Below, one piece after another: positions 1 through 8,995 of a stretch of 64,000 nt of DNA (positions within the stretch are counted from its first letter, which is position 1; each line of letters begins with the position of its first letter). Location of the stretch: positions 248,001 through 312,000 of the forward strand of contig NZ_JABAIK010000002.1 of assembly GCF_012641465.1 (NCBI RefSeq). Direction: 5' to 3'. The position numbers were made by a program, and so were the translations under genes. The notes beneath the pieces are model-generated. The model was not told the origin of the DNA. It made no database searches and saw only the letters and a list, made by a program, of their open reading frames with translations. The DNA comes from Vibrio agarilyticus. GTDB lineage: Bacteria > Pseudomonadota > Gammaproteobacteria > Enterobacterales > Vibrionaceae.

Positions 1-7
1 TAAGGTG

Positions 8-35
8 AAAAAAAACCGCACTCCTTGAAGTGCGG
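8..35 (-). terminator. Intrinsic terminator after yjjG
   Basis: A 7-bp stem (CCGCACT at 16-22 pairing with AGTGCGG at 29-35) is preceded on the plus strand by an A run at 8-15. That run is a U tract after the hairpin for minus-strand transcripts, so it ends the yjjG message. Confidence 0.8.
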
Positions 36-69
36 CTCTATTCAAAGGCCTTTTTTGCTCAAAATACGA

Positions 70-759
70 TTACGCAGCAAACAGCAAAGCTTGTAGCTGC
101 TCAAGTGATGAAACCGTAAAGGTCGGCTGAATGTCAGGATCGCTCGGTGCATCATGTCGGTTTAGCCAACAAGTATCAAACCCTGCGCGCGCACCGCCAA
201 GAATGTCAGATTGCAACGTATCGCCTACCATAAGCACTTTTTTAGGGTCGGGATGTGCCATCAATGCGCTAGTGTAAGCGAAGATTTTGGCGTCAGGTTT
301 TGCGACACCGACCTCTTCTGAAACCACGACATGCTCAAAGGTGTCACTCATCTCATTGCGTGAAAGTCGTACTGCCTGCAACTCAGTAAAACCATTGGTA
401 ATAATGCCAAGTTTCGCTCGCCCTTGTAACGCATTTAATAGCTCACGCGCTCCGGGCAGTGGCGTTGATATATCTGCCATCGCCTGCAAAAAGGCGGTAT
501 TAAGCGCCTGTGTTGTCGTATCGAGCTTTTGCGCCCAACTTTGAAATCGGGTTTGTTTAAGTTCATCTGCGGTGATCGTACCGTTTTGGTATTCCACCCA
601 AAGCGGTTTATTGATCTGCTGATATTGAGCAAAAGCTTGCTCATCAAAATCGACACCATAACGAGAAAACATCAAACGCAATCCTTGATAGCCGTCAAAA
701 TGAAACAAGGTTTCATCGGCATCAAATAAAATCCACTCGTATTGCACTTTTTCTCCCAT
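70..759 (-). CDS. yjjG: Pyrimidine 5'-nucleotidase YjjG (HAD family)
   Basis: 229 aa, the normal length for YjjG. The N-terminal HAD motif FDADETLFHFD supplies the nucleophile and acid/base aspartates. Motif II (IITNG) and the C-terminal KPDAKIF / MVGDTLQSDILGG motifs are all present. YjjG is a cytosolic phosphatase of dUMP, dTMP and non-canonical pyrimidine nucleotides that helps clean the nucleotide pool. It is followed directly by its own terminator and appears monocistronic. Identity rests on overall resemblance to E. coli YjjG; another HAD phosphatase is the only realistic alternative. Confidence 0.88.
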   Translation of the reverse strand: MGEKVQYEWILFDADETLFHFDGYQGLRLMFSRYGVDFDEQAFAQYQQINKPLWVEYQNGTITADELKQTRFQSWAQKLDTTTQALNTAFLQAMADISTPLPGARELLNALQGRAKLGIITNGFTELQAVRLSRNEMSDTFEHVVVSEEVGVAKPDAKIFAYTSALMAHPDPKKVLMVGDTLQSDILGGARAGFDTCWLNRHDAPSDPDIQPTFTVSSLEQLQALLFAA

Positions 760-807
760 GATTTTCTACCAAGTCCAACCTAACGTTGGAAAATAACGAT
801 TGTATAC

Positions 808-1494
808 TCAAACCACATCAGAGTGCAGCAGAGCTGGATCAATACGACGCCCACGAGCAAAGTACTGCTTATCGTATTCACCAATCTCTCGAATCACCTT
901 GCATGGGTTACCAAATGCCACCACGTTGGCGGGAATGTCTTTGGTCACAACGCTGCCAGCGCCAATCACGCTGTTTTCACCAATCGTCACCCCAGGTAAC
1001 ACCACAGAATGTGCGCCAATCCAAACTCCCGCTTCAATGCGTACCGGTAAATTAAACTGACCAAACTTTCGCCGCAGCTCAGGCAGCACGGGATGGCCGC
1101 CAGTGGCAATGGTCACATTCGGGCCAATCATAACATAGTCCCCAATGTGCACTTCGGTATCGTCCACCAAGGTTAAGTTGAAATTAACGTAGACATAATC
1201 ACCCAAGTGGGTATTTTTACCCCAATTGGCTCGCAGCGGCGGCTCGATATAACACTCTTTGCCCACTGAAGCGAAGATACGTTTCATCAACGCCTGACGG
1301 CCTTCCATGTCAGAAGGTCGCGTATGGTTAAAATCATACTGAATTTCCATACACTGCTGCTGCGCTTTCACCAGCGTTTCATCATTGCAAAAGTAAACCT
1401 CTTGCCCATGCATTTTGGCTTCCGTTTCGGCCAGTGAAGGACCGCTGTGGTGAGCGTCAATAACCTGTGCTGTGGTGGTTGAATTTTGGTTCAT
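808..1494 (-). CDS. Maltose/galactoside O-acetyltransferase family protein
   Basis: A left-handed beta-helix acetyltransferase of the Maa/LacA/NodL type. It has the N-terminal mac domain (KMHGQEVYFCNDETL), then hexapeptide repeats (HIGDYVMIGPNVTI, VWIGAHSVVLPGVTIGENSVIGAGSVV) and the typical NPCKVIREI end. The family moves acetyl from acetyl-CoA to sugars. I place the start at 1494 because AGGAAA lies about 6 nt before that ATG; a further in-frame 32 codons upstream lack a ribosome site. It is 228 aa, longer than E. coli Maa because of an extended N-terminus. The sugar substrate is unknown. Confidence 0.85.
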   Translation of the reverse strand: MNQNSTTTAQVIDAHHSGPSLAETEAKMHGQEVYFCNDETLVKAQQQCMEIQYDFNHTRPSDMEGRQALMKRIFASVGKECYIEPPLRANWGKNTHLGDYVYVNFNLTLVDDTEVHIGDYVMIGPNVTIATGGHPVLPELRRKFGQFNLPVRIEAGVWIGAHSVVLPGVTIGENSVIGAGSVVTKDIPANVVAFGNPCKVIREIGEYDKQYFARGRRIDPALLHSDVV

Positions 1495-1734
1495 CGCGTA
1501 TTTCCTAAATGCGTGCATATCCGCGCCAGCATTGTCATCGATGCTCTCAAAAAACCAAGAGAAATCGAATAAAATCGCACGGCAAATCACAGTTTCATTT
1601 CAGTCGACTTGCCACATATTTTAGACTCACGCGCTTTCGCGTCGTTTTGCTCTCCACCTCGAATCCTCTCTGTTACGCTAGGTGTAGAATGTTTTATTTA
1701 TCACAACTCTTTGTTTTATTTGGAGCTTACTTCC

Positions 1735-2967
1735 ATGTTCGGTTTTCGCCATCGTTACTCTAAACTTATGCTTCTTGGCGCTTTGCTTGGCCCACTTAGC
1801 GGTTGCTCACTGCTCGACATTAGCTTAGACAGCCAATCCACTCCGCTGACAACCGAAGAGTTGAACACTCGATTGCAAACCCGTGAATACGCAGTGCAGT
1901 TCTTTGCTCAAATCGAGCAGGCGGCGGATCACTTACACGACTATTACCCAAAAGAAGATAAGGTTCATCAGTCGTACATTTTGCTGTGGAAGATCAATGC
2001 CGAAGAGGGAATGCAACACGCCGCTTATCAGCTCTCTCCAATCGCGTCTTTGATTGACTCTTGGGTTTTTGCCCATCAAATGGCGGCATTTTTTAATACC
2101 GGGGCGGGCAATACCTTATTTAGCCCAATCGACACCGGTGATCATCAAGGCCTGACCGTCGCGCAAGTGACGGCAAATCATCTTCAACAAGCCGCAGATG
2201 AGATGGCTAGGAGCGTCTTAACCAAAAGTGAATTTGACAAAAACCTGTCGTTTGTCGAACAGTTTGCGAAGCGCTATCCGTTTGCCGATCTCAGCTTTAT
2301 TCGCACGCCCGCCTACCATGAGTGGTTAAAAGCAAATGGCATTTCGGCGCGCGATGCCGTCACCACCTTGGGCACCATTCCGGAAGCCATTGGTGATGTG
2401 TCTAACCGCTTGGCTCTAGCCGCCAATCAAGGCCCTAAATTACTGTCGTGGAAAGCCGAACTGATCGCATTAAATAGCACCATCAGTACTGATGAAATCT
2501 CCGCTGCACTAAATAGTGTGCAAGCCACCTCACAAGCGTTTCAAGATTTCGTCAACAACAACCCAGAATATATGGAAGACTTAGCGAAACAGATGGCGAT
2601 TCAATTACAGCCTTTGGTGACAGAGATTGATAGCAAAACCAGCGCGCAACTGGCCAAACTCAGTCAAGAGCGCATGGCACTCGATACCATGGTTGCGCGA
2701 GAACGAAGCGAGTTAGTTCAATTAATTGAACGTGAGCGCAAAGCGCTGGCAGAAATTGTCGATAATGAACGACAAAAAATCGCTCAGGATCTTGATACGC
2801 TGGCTCAAGATGCGATTACTCAAATCATGCAGCAATTAACCACTTTGATTAAGCAAACGGCGGTCTATCTCATTTTAGTGGTTTTGGTCATATTCTTTGC
2901 ACCACTGGGGCTTGGCTATGCGCTCGGGCGACGCAGTAACGGACGTCGCAACGAACCGCGCCAGTAA
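1735..2967 (+). CDS. Lipoprotein with coiled coil and C-terminal membrane helix
   Basis: 410 aa from the ATG at 1735, preceded by GGAG. A lipoprotein signal is visible: charged N-terminus, hydrophobic stretch and an LSGC lipobox with Cys24. The middle is helical; residues about 310-370 are rich in E, R, Q and L and look like a coiled coil (repeated ERE/ERK/NER). A hydrophobic helix follows (YLILVVLVIFFAPLGLGYALG) with a basic tail. A lipid anchor plus a C-terminal membrane helix is an odd combination. Related Vibrio proteins are often loosely called chemotaxis proteins, but I see no receptor signalling domain, so I assign no function. Confidence 0.7.
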   Translation: MFGFRHRYSKLMLLGALLGPLSGCSLLDISLDSQSTPLTTEELNTRLQTREYAVQFFAQIEQAADHLHDYYPKEDKVHQSYILLWKINAEEGMQHAAYQLSPIASLIDSWVFAHQMAAFFNTGAGNTLFSPIDTGDHQGLTVAQVTANHLQQAADEMARSVLTKSEFDKNLSFVEQFAKRYPFADLSFIRTPAYHEWLKANGISARDAVTTLGTIPEAIGDVSNRLALAANQGPKLLSWKAELIALNSTISTDEISAALNSVQATSQAFQDFVNNNPEYMEDLAKQMAIQLQPLVTEIDSKTSAQLAKLSQERMALDTMVARERSELVQLIERERKALAEIVDNERQKIAQDLDTLAQDAITQIMQQLTTLIKQTAVYLILVVLVIFFAPLGLGYALGRRSNGRRNEPRQ

Positions 2968-3175
2968 CTGGTTTGTTGCGATTTTACCTCAACAGCTTGA
3001 CAAGCCTTATCAATTTCACCGCTTGTGACTTGCAAACCTTATGAAACCAGAGTAATAGTATTTATATTCACGTGCTCTCATTATGCGGCGAACTTAGCAC
3101 CACAATCAGGCATCACAGTTCGCTCGCATCCCTTGGGTTCATGGTGATATTTTCGAGGAGAGGAAGGACACACTC

Positions 3176-3478
3176 ATGCTAAAAAAACGCTTTTTCAAAA
3201 CAAAAGATGAAGTCGAAGTCACTTTTGAGGTGGCACAACAAGATTGGGCGACTGTCGCTGTTGCGGGGGATTTCAACAATTGGCAACCAGAGCCAATGAA
3301 ACTGAACAAAAAAGAGGGCCAATTTCGCTTTAAAACACGCCTGCCAAAAGCGCAGCAAGTTCAGTTTCGCTACCTATTTGATGACACACATTGGGACAAT
3401 GATCCTCAAGCCGACACGTATGTCGCCAATGATTTTGGCACAGACAACAGTGTGGTACTGACCGAAGAGTTGGCATAA
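3176..3478 (+). CDS. Isoamylase early-set / CBM48-like glycogen-binding domain protein
   Basis: 100 aa made of a single small beta-sandwich. The pattern VAVAGDFNNWQPEPMKL, then FRFKTRLPKAQQVQFRYLFDDTHWDNDP, is the CBM48/AMPK-beta signature that binds alpha-glucans. No catalytic domain is attached. A GAGGAGAGGAAGG stretch upstream is a strong ribosome site. The likely role is binding glycogen-like polysaccharide or acting as a regulatory subunit; this is inferred from the fold only. A strong terminator follows. Confidence 0.82.
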   Translation: MLKKRFFKTKDEVEVTFEVAQQDWATVAVAGDFNNWQPEPMKLNKKEGQFRFKTRLPKAQQVQFRYLFDDTHWDNDPQADTYVANDFGTDNSVVLTEELA

Positions 3479-3507
3479 TTAAACACCAAGGTTTCGTCAC
3501 CATGCAT

Positions 3508-3535
3508 CCGCCCACACTTTGTGTGGGCGGATTTT
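3508..3535 (+). terminator. Intrinsic terminator after the CBM48-like gene
   Basis: A perfect 10-bp stem (CCGCCCACAC at 3508-3517 with GTGTGGGCGG at 3521-3530), a TTT loop and an ATTTTA tail. Confidence 0.75.
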
Positions 3536-3802
3536 ATACCCAAGTAACCTCAAGATACATGGTTCAGCGAGAATGACTTGGTTTGTCAGTGAGGCGAGGA
3601 TTTGAAGATTGAGTGGTTCTCAATCGAAAATCGTCAACAAAGCTGATGAGCCAAGACAGCTCGCCCCTTGGGAGCCAATCACTGAACCGATAGCGGCGTT
3701 AAACAACTTGAAAATAGACTCGCTATTTCGCTGCGTTGTTTGCCTTGCTCTCAGCTCAGTGAGCCGGCTCTGAATCCAGCATCTTGGGGTCACTTGGGTA
3801 TA
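3535..3802 (+). repeat. Long interspersed repeat, copy A (268 bp, 24-bp terminal inverted repeats)
   Basis: Begins TATACCCAAGTAACCTCAAG and ends with its inverse, CTTGGGGTCACTTGGGTATA. Four more copies lie at 18162, 30637, 31841 and (truncated) 40667. The interior has a short hairpin (GATTGAG...CTCAATC). It encodes no plausible protein and resembles a MITE. It stops 8 bp past the stop codon of the glutathione synthetase gene. I define this orientation as forward. Confidence 0.9.
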
Positions 3803-3809
3803 TTTCGTT

Positions 3810-5390
3810 TTAGACCACCATCAGCGAGTCTAAAATACCTTGCCCGCTGTGAATCCCGCCTTCGTTTTCGGACGCTGGTTTACTGCGGATCAAATACCCT
3901 GCATACCCAGCATAGTCTGTCATCGGCTCACCCTGATAAAACGCGGTAAATAGCCCTATCTCACTCACTAAATCATCCACTTGCGTCGCCGCTGCCTGAC
4001 GAATGGCCAGTGCTGGTGTATCTCGTTCGTGCGGATATAAGCGCTGCATTAATAGCCAAGCGTTGTACTCATTCTCATGCAATGACGCCAATTTTTCGCC
4101 AATCGCCGAGCCAAACACACAGTGACCACCACCTTCACCTTGGTTTTTTAGTACCCAATCCTTCTGCTGAGCGTGGTCAAAAAACCAAGCGATGGTCTCT
4201 GGATTGAGCGGCTTCATCTCCGCTAAAACAGTTTTGACCGCATTGGCTTCTTCTATGGTTAAGCCCCATTGCAAATACGCCTGCGCTGGCATCATAGTCA
4301 GTACCATTTGCATGGTTTTACTGGTCGCCAACTGTTGACCCAAAGTGGCATTCAACGCCACACGATGCTGTTCAATCATACGTCGCGTTTGCCCTAGAGT
4401 GTGACAGCACTCTTTTTCATCATCCAACCAATAATCTTGGCACTGGTAACCGGCGCGCAAATAGACCACATCGACTGCGCCTATCCCGTCAAGCAACAAG
4501 CGACCATTCTCACCACTGAGCAACGTGTGATGCAACTGTGCAAAGGTTCGGCGCACAGTGCGAACGCCTCGCGCTTGCAGGGCTAACTCAAGCAGATGCT
4601 GATCGTAAACATTGTCTTCGTTGGCTTGTACCACCATCACAAAGGTGGGTGCGCCTTGCTGAGGCTCTTGAAAAGCGAAATCCGCTTGAATGCGCCGCGC
4701 CGCCTGTTCAATCGCTTTGGCTAACTGGTCAATCCCCGCATTATTGACCAACTCACCCTGACTGGCCGCGCTCCACCGCGTAAATTCCACTGGCCATTGG
4801 CGTTGTAAAAATCGATGCAATTCACTAGCGCGCTGACCAAACGGAGCCATGCCCGCCGCAATACCGTTAAACTCAATCACCTTGGCGCCTTGCTGGCGGT
4901 CATCCATATAATCAGTGCGCATCAGCAGCAGCGGTTGACGCAGTGGTTGGATGACCTCCCCGCGAGCACGCTGAGCCGCTGAGCCGTGTATCTGCAGGTG
5001 CAGCCCCATTAAACGACCAAAAAACGCGTCTGCTTGTGCCATAGGAGCGAGCTGTTGCTGCAAAAAATCAGCGTCTTCGGACACCGCGTCAACCAACTTA
5101 GCAATCAATGGGGTAACGAATTGAAGATGAGCAAACGCCTTTTTCTCCATCACCATAGGTGCAAAGCTAAACGGGCAATGACGCGCGCTGTTATCCCCTT
5201 GGCGAAAGGCGACACCATGCATAATGGCCCACTCACACGCCTCTTCTATCACTTGCGGTGGCAAAAGCTGGGTTGCCATTAAAGGGGTCGAGTTCGTTGA
5301 ATTTAAGGCCGTTCCATCAAGTGCGATACTTAAATCTGTGGCTATTGTCATTCTGTTCACCATTACATTGTTATTTCTTGTGGCGGGCAT
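3810..5390 (-). CDS. Eukaryotic-type glutathione synthetase (ATP-grasp)
   Basis: 526 aa. It matches the eukaryotic glutathione synthase fold, not bacterial GshB. RTDYM (158-162) followed by EFN (173-175) corresponds to the substrate and Mg-binding segment; VVYLRAGY is near 309; the glycine-rich ATP loop KNQGEGGG is at 415-422; GYLIRSK and the alanine-rich end GGIHSGQGILDS are at the C-terminus. The known reaction joins gamma-Glu-Cys and glycine using ATP. It is last in a minus-strand run with gshA and two ABC half-exporters, and overlaps the exporter gene by 28 bp. GAGG stands about 10 nt before the ATG at 5390; a TAATG-coupled ATG at 5363 is the alternative. The true third amino acid could differ from glycine. 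Confidence 0.85.
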   Translation of the reverse strand: MPATRNNNVMVNRMTIATDLSIALDGTALNSTNSTPLMATQLLPPQVIEEACEWAIMHGVAFRQGDNSARHCPFSFAPMVMEKKAFAHLQFVTPLIAKLVDAVSEDADFLQQQLAPMAQADAFFGRLMGLHLQIHGSAAQRARGEVIQPLRQPLLLMRTDYMDDRQQGAKVIEFNGIAAGMAPFGQRASELHRFLQRQWPVEFTRWSAASQGELVNNAGIDQLAKAIEQAARRIQADFAFQEPQQGAPTFVMVVQANEDNVYDQHLLELALQARGVRTVRRTFAQLHHTLLSGENGRLLLDGIGAVDVVYLRAGYQCQDYWLDDEKECCHTLGQTRRMIEQHRVALNATLGQQLATSKTMQMVLTMMPAQAYLQWGLTIEEANAVKTVLAEMKPLNPETIAWFFDHAQQKDWVLKNQGEGGGHCVFGSAIGEKLASLHENEYNAWLLMQRLYPHERDTPALAIRQAAATQVDDLVSEIGLFTAFYQGEPMTDYAGYAGYLIRSKPASENEGGIHSGQGILDSLMVV

Positions 5391-7192
5391 ATCGGCAATA
5401 CCTCGCTTATCTCTTGTGACTGGGCTTGTAACGCCTCTTGCTGCTGCGCAAGATAAAGCTGGCGATAAGGCCCTTCGTGTTCAATGAGCGTTTCATGAGT
5501 TCCGCTTTGCGCCAATTCACCTCGTTCAAATACCAAAATCTGATCGGCATGCCGCACTGTCGACAGACGATGCGCCACGCTTATTACGGTGCGGCCTTTT
5601 GGTAACTGGTCTAATGCCGCTTTCACACACAACTCAGTATCGCTATCGATGTTGGCGGTTGCCTCATCCAGCAAATATATCTGAGGATCATGGGCGAGCA
5701 CGCGCGCGAGCGCAATAAGCTGCTTTTCACCGACGGAAAAGGTGTGATCACTGGCAGTGTGATGAAACCCGTCAGGCAGCTGCGTAATAAAGGCATCCGC
5801 TTTCACCTGCCGCGCCACTTGCTCGGCTCGGTCAAGGCTGATCGATTCATTACCAAGCGCAATATTGTCATAAACGCTGCCGCGAAGTAGCAGCGGATCT
5901 TGAGACACCAAACCAAACAGCGCGCGACGTTCGGTTTCATCGAGCTGCGACAGTGGTGCCCCCCCGATGTAAATCTCCCCTTGTTGTGGCTGATAAAAGC
6001 GCATCAACAAATTAATCAGCGAGCTTTTTCCGCTGCCTGTATGCCCGACAATGGCGGTAAAACTGCCTTGCTTTACCGTGAGATTGACGTTTTTCAACGT
6101 GGGGTTGGTGCCGTCATAGGAAAAATCCACATCGCGAAACTCAATATCCAGTGTGTCACGCGCGTTTAAGCGCGGCGAAAGTGGTGCGTCAGACGCCCGC
6201 TCCAAGGCCAAATATGCTGGTGCATCCAACAACTCAAACACCCGCTTAGCGGCCACACTGGCAACTTGTAATTTTCGCAGCTCCATCGACAACTGACGAA
6301 ACGGGTCAAAAAAGCGTTCAATGTAATTCAAAAATGCGTATACCGTGCCAATCGCAACAAACGTATGCAGCGACGCTCCTGCAAACCAGGTGATGATCGC
6401 CGCAGCGGTCAAGGTGCCAATCAAACGCGTTAGCGGAACCAATAGCCAACTGTCCATCGCCACAGATTGATTACGATAGTCTTGCCACTGCTGATTTTCA
6501 TCGGCAAATTGTGCGCCGATGCGCGCTTGCTGATTAAACGCTTGAATTAGCGTCATGCCTTGCAGCGACTCGTTAATTTCGCCATTGATAAGGCTCACTT
6601 GGCGCCGCACACCATCAAAGGCGGCCATCGACACTCGTCGATAAAGCTGCATCACACCAAGTAACAGAGGGATCAACGCAAGACTTAGTAGCATTAAACG
6701 CCAATCGAGCAGTGCCATCGCGGTAAAAATCGCCACAATTCGAACACTGCCTTGCAAAATGGTTGGCAGGGTCGAGACAAACAGTTCACGCATCGATTCG
6801 GTATCGTGGGTAATGTGTGAAACCAGTTGGCCTGTCGGCGTATTATCAAAGCGCGCCATCGGCAATTTCAGTAAACGCGCAAACAGCGACCGCCGCACAT
6901 CACGCACCACCAGCAAAGCACCGTGACGAAATCGCAACGATTGCTGATAACTCAGCAGCGCGCCGATGATGTAACTTATGGCGATAGCCATCAAATAGGG
7001 CGCAACCTCTCGCCACGTCCAATCAGCTTGGCTCACCACATCATCCAGCACCACTTTCATTAGCCAAGGAATCGCCATTTCGGCGGCAACTGACAACGCA
7101 AGCAAAATCAGTGCGAACGTAAACTGACGCCAGTAGGGGCGTGCCAAGGCCGTCATGCGCCCAAATAAAGCGTTATGCGTGTGAGTAATCAA
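5363..7192 (-). CDS. ABC half-exporter, subunit with the intact ATP site
   Basis: 609 aa, one ABC type I exporter membrane domain (about six helices, residues 20-320) and one nucleotide-binding domain. Walker A GHTGSGKSS is at 383-391, Walker B YLLDE at 506-510 with the catalytic Glu, and the switch His at 541 (VAHRLS). The signature is degenerate, FSVGE (485-489) in place of LSGGQ. The start is a TTG at 7192 with a strong GGAGGT about 6 nt before it, inside the end of the previous gene. It pairs with the next ABC gene as a heterodimer of MdlB/YheH type. The cargo is not shown by sequence; the glutathione genes on both sides suggest a thiol peptide. Confidence 0.88.
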   Translation of the reverse strand: MITHTHNALFGRMTALARPYWRQFTFALILLALSVAAEMAIPWLMKVVLDDVVSQADWTWREVAPYLMAIAISYIIGALLSYQQSLRFRHGALLVVRDVRRSLFARLLKLPMARFDNTPTGQLVSHITHDTESMRELFVSTLPTILQGSVRIVAIFTAMALLDWRLMLLSLALIPLLLGVMQLYRRVSMAAFDGVRRQVSLINGEINESLQGMTLIQAFNQQARIGAQFADENQQWQDYRNQSVAMDSWLLVPLTRLIGTLTAAAIITWFAGASLHTFVAIGTVYAFLNYIERFFDPFRQLSMELRKLQVASVAAKRVFELLDAPAYLALERASDAPLSPRLNARDTLDIEFRDVDFSYDGTNPTLKNVNLTVKQGSFTAIVGHTGSGKSSLINLLMRFYQPQQGEIYIGGAPLSQLDETERRALFGLVSQDPLLLRGSVYDNIALGNESISLDRAEQVARQVKADAFITQLPDGFHHTASDHTFSVGEKQLIALARVLAHDPQIYLLDEATANIDSDTELCVKAALDQLPKGRTVISVAHRLSTVRHADQILVFERGELAQSGTHETLIEHEGPYRQLYLAQQQEALQAQSQEISEVLPICPPQEITM

Positions 7193-8987
7193 AGACCACC
7201 TCCAAAGCGTGTGTCGATGTTATCGATGCACTTAGCGCCACATCGTCTTTTGACTTTGCCGCCAGCATCTGTTGTTGATAGACACTGGCATACCAGTCTG
7301 AGCGGGCGATAAGCTGTTCATGAGTGCCTTGCTCACGGATCTCGCCGCACTCTAACACCACAATGTGGTCGGCATAACGCAAATTGCTCAATCGCTGACT
7401 CACCAAAAGCCACGTTTTGTGACGGTAATGCTGAGTGAGATTGGCAAACACCAGTGCTGCGGTTTTTTGGTCAAGCGCACTAAAGGGATCATCGAGCAAC
7501 AGCACATCGGCACTCGACATTAACGCACGCGCGAGGGTTAGGCGCTGACGTTGCCCTCCCGACAAATTGGCGCCCCCTTCTTGCAGCTCGGTATCATAGC
7601 CTTGAGGCATAGCCGCAATCTCATCGGCCAAACCGACATGACGTGCAACAATTTCAATCTCACTTTGCGACACACTTGGGTTAGCAAATGCGATATTTTG
7701 CGCAATCGTGCCACGAAACAAAAACGGCTTTTGTGGTACCCACGCCATGCGCTGGCGCAGCGAAGCCAAGGTCAATGTTTCACCAGACGCGCCCCCAATT
7801 GAGATGGTCGATGCTAAGGGCAACTCATGCAGGCGCAGCGCCAAACGCAATAGCGTACTCTTGCCGCCGCCGGTTGGCCCTGTCACGCCAACAAACCCGC
7901 CTTTGGGCAGTGTAAACCGCACATTGCGTAGTGCCGGACGGCTCTTGTCGGTATAACGAAACTCACCAATATCAAACGCGATGTCGCTAGGCACGTGCTT
8001 TTCGAGCACCGTCGTGCCTTGCGTTATCTCATCGTCATCATCAAACAAGTTGGCCAAACGCTGCCATGCAGTACGCCCGCGTTGAAACACATTAAATTGC
8101 CAGCCAAATTGCATAAAAGGTCCCAGCAATTGCGATAAATAAAGGGTAAAGGTGGTCAATAAACCAATGGTTAATTCCCCTTTTGCTATCAGCCATACGC
8201 CCAAGCCAAGTGATACCACCAATGAAGCGCCATAAATGAGCTGTATCGTCGGGGCAAAGGCGGCGTCCAACTTAGCAACGGTCAAATTGGCCGCCATGGT
8301 GTCATCCAGCGCGGTATCAAAGCGCTGAGTTTGCCGAGTATTGAGCCCATGCGCTCTTACCGCACGCATACTCGCAACGGTTTCGCGCGCCTCTTCGGTA
8401 AGATGACCGTATTGCGCTTGAGAATGAGCAAAGCCGCGATGCAATTGAGTACCATAGCGATGCGTGGCCCAAACCAAGAGTGGAAATGGCAACAAAGCGG
8501 CGGCAGTCAAACTGCCGCTCACCACCCAAATCATGCCAACAATTACCGTGACGCCTGCAATAAACGCATCTACCAGTGTCATCACGCCAATGCCGACCGC
8601 TTGCTCCACGGCATCGAGATCGCTTGTCGCGTGCGCCATCAGCTCTCCAGTGCGACGACGCGCATAAAAGCGAGGTGAGAGCGCGCTGAATTTCGCAAAC
8701 AGCGCCAAACGCAGATCTTTTGTAATCGCAATGGACGCGCCATAAAGCTGGCTTTGCCAAACGTAACGCAACCCATACATTGCCAACGCAGCCAGTAACA
8801 TTGCGCCGACATGGCTAATGATTTTCTCGCTAGTGAGCGTTTGCTGACTCATGCGGTCAATCAGTTCACCAATCAACCAAGATGGCAATAAATTTAATAT
8901 CGCCACCAATTGCAGTGCCAAAAACGCCCACACATAGCGACGCCAATACGGCATGATGTAGTGCCGCAATGCCCAAAGTATCGACAT
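7173..8987 (-). CDS. ABC half-exporter, subunit with a degenerate ATP site
   Basis: 604 aa, an MdlA/YheI-like half transporter with about six N-terminal helices. Walker A GPTGGGKST (370-378) and a canonical LSGGQ (475-479) are present, but Walker B is LLLDD with Asp500 where the catalytic Glu should be, and the switch residue is Gln531 (VSQRLS) rather than His. These changes complement those of the partner subunit: one composite site is consensus, the other degenerate, as in known heterodimeric exporters. GAGG lies 4 nt before its ATG and the gene starts 8 bp after gshA. Cytoplasmic-membrane location. Confidence 0.88.
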   Translation of the reverse strand: MSILWALRHYIMPYWRRYVWAFLALQLVAILNLLPSWLIGELIDRMSQQTLTSEKIISHVGAMLLAALAMYGLRYVWQSQLYGASIAITKDLRLALFAKFSALSPRFYARRRTGELMAHATSDLDAVEQAVGIGVMTLVDAFIAGVTVIVGMIWVVSGSLTAAALLPFPLLVWATHRYGTQLHRGFAHSQAQYGHLTEEARETVASMRAVRAHGLNTRQTQRFDTALDDTMAANLTVAKLDAAFAPTIQLIYGASLVVSLGLGVWLIAKGELTIGLLTTFTLYLSQLLGPFMQFGWQFNVFQRGRTAWQRLANLFDDDDEITQGTTVLEKHVPSDIAFDIGEFRYTDKSRPALRNVRFTLPKGGFVGVTGPTGGGKSTLLRLALRLHELPLASTISIGGASGETLTLASLRQRMAWVPQKPFLFRGTIAQNIAFANPSVSQSEIEIVARHVGLADEIAAMPQGYDTELQEGGANLSGGQRQRLTLARALMSSADVLLLDDPFSALDQKTAALVFANLTQHYRHKTWLLVSQRLSNLRYADHIVVLECGEIREQGTHEQLIARSDWYASVYQQQMLAAKSKDDVALSASITSTHALEVVFDYSHA

Positions 8988-8995
8988 AGTGCCTC

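Noticed and set aside
3535-3802. Insertion sequence
   Set aside because: Only 268 bp with no transposase frame; terminal inverted repeats make it MITE-like, not an IS.
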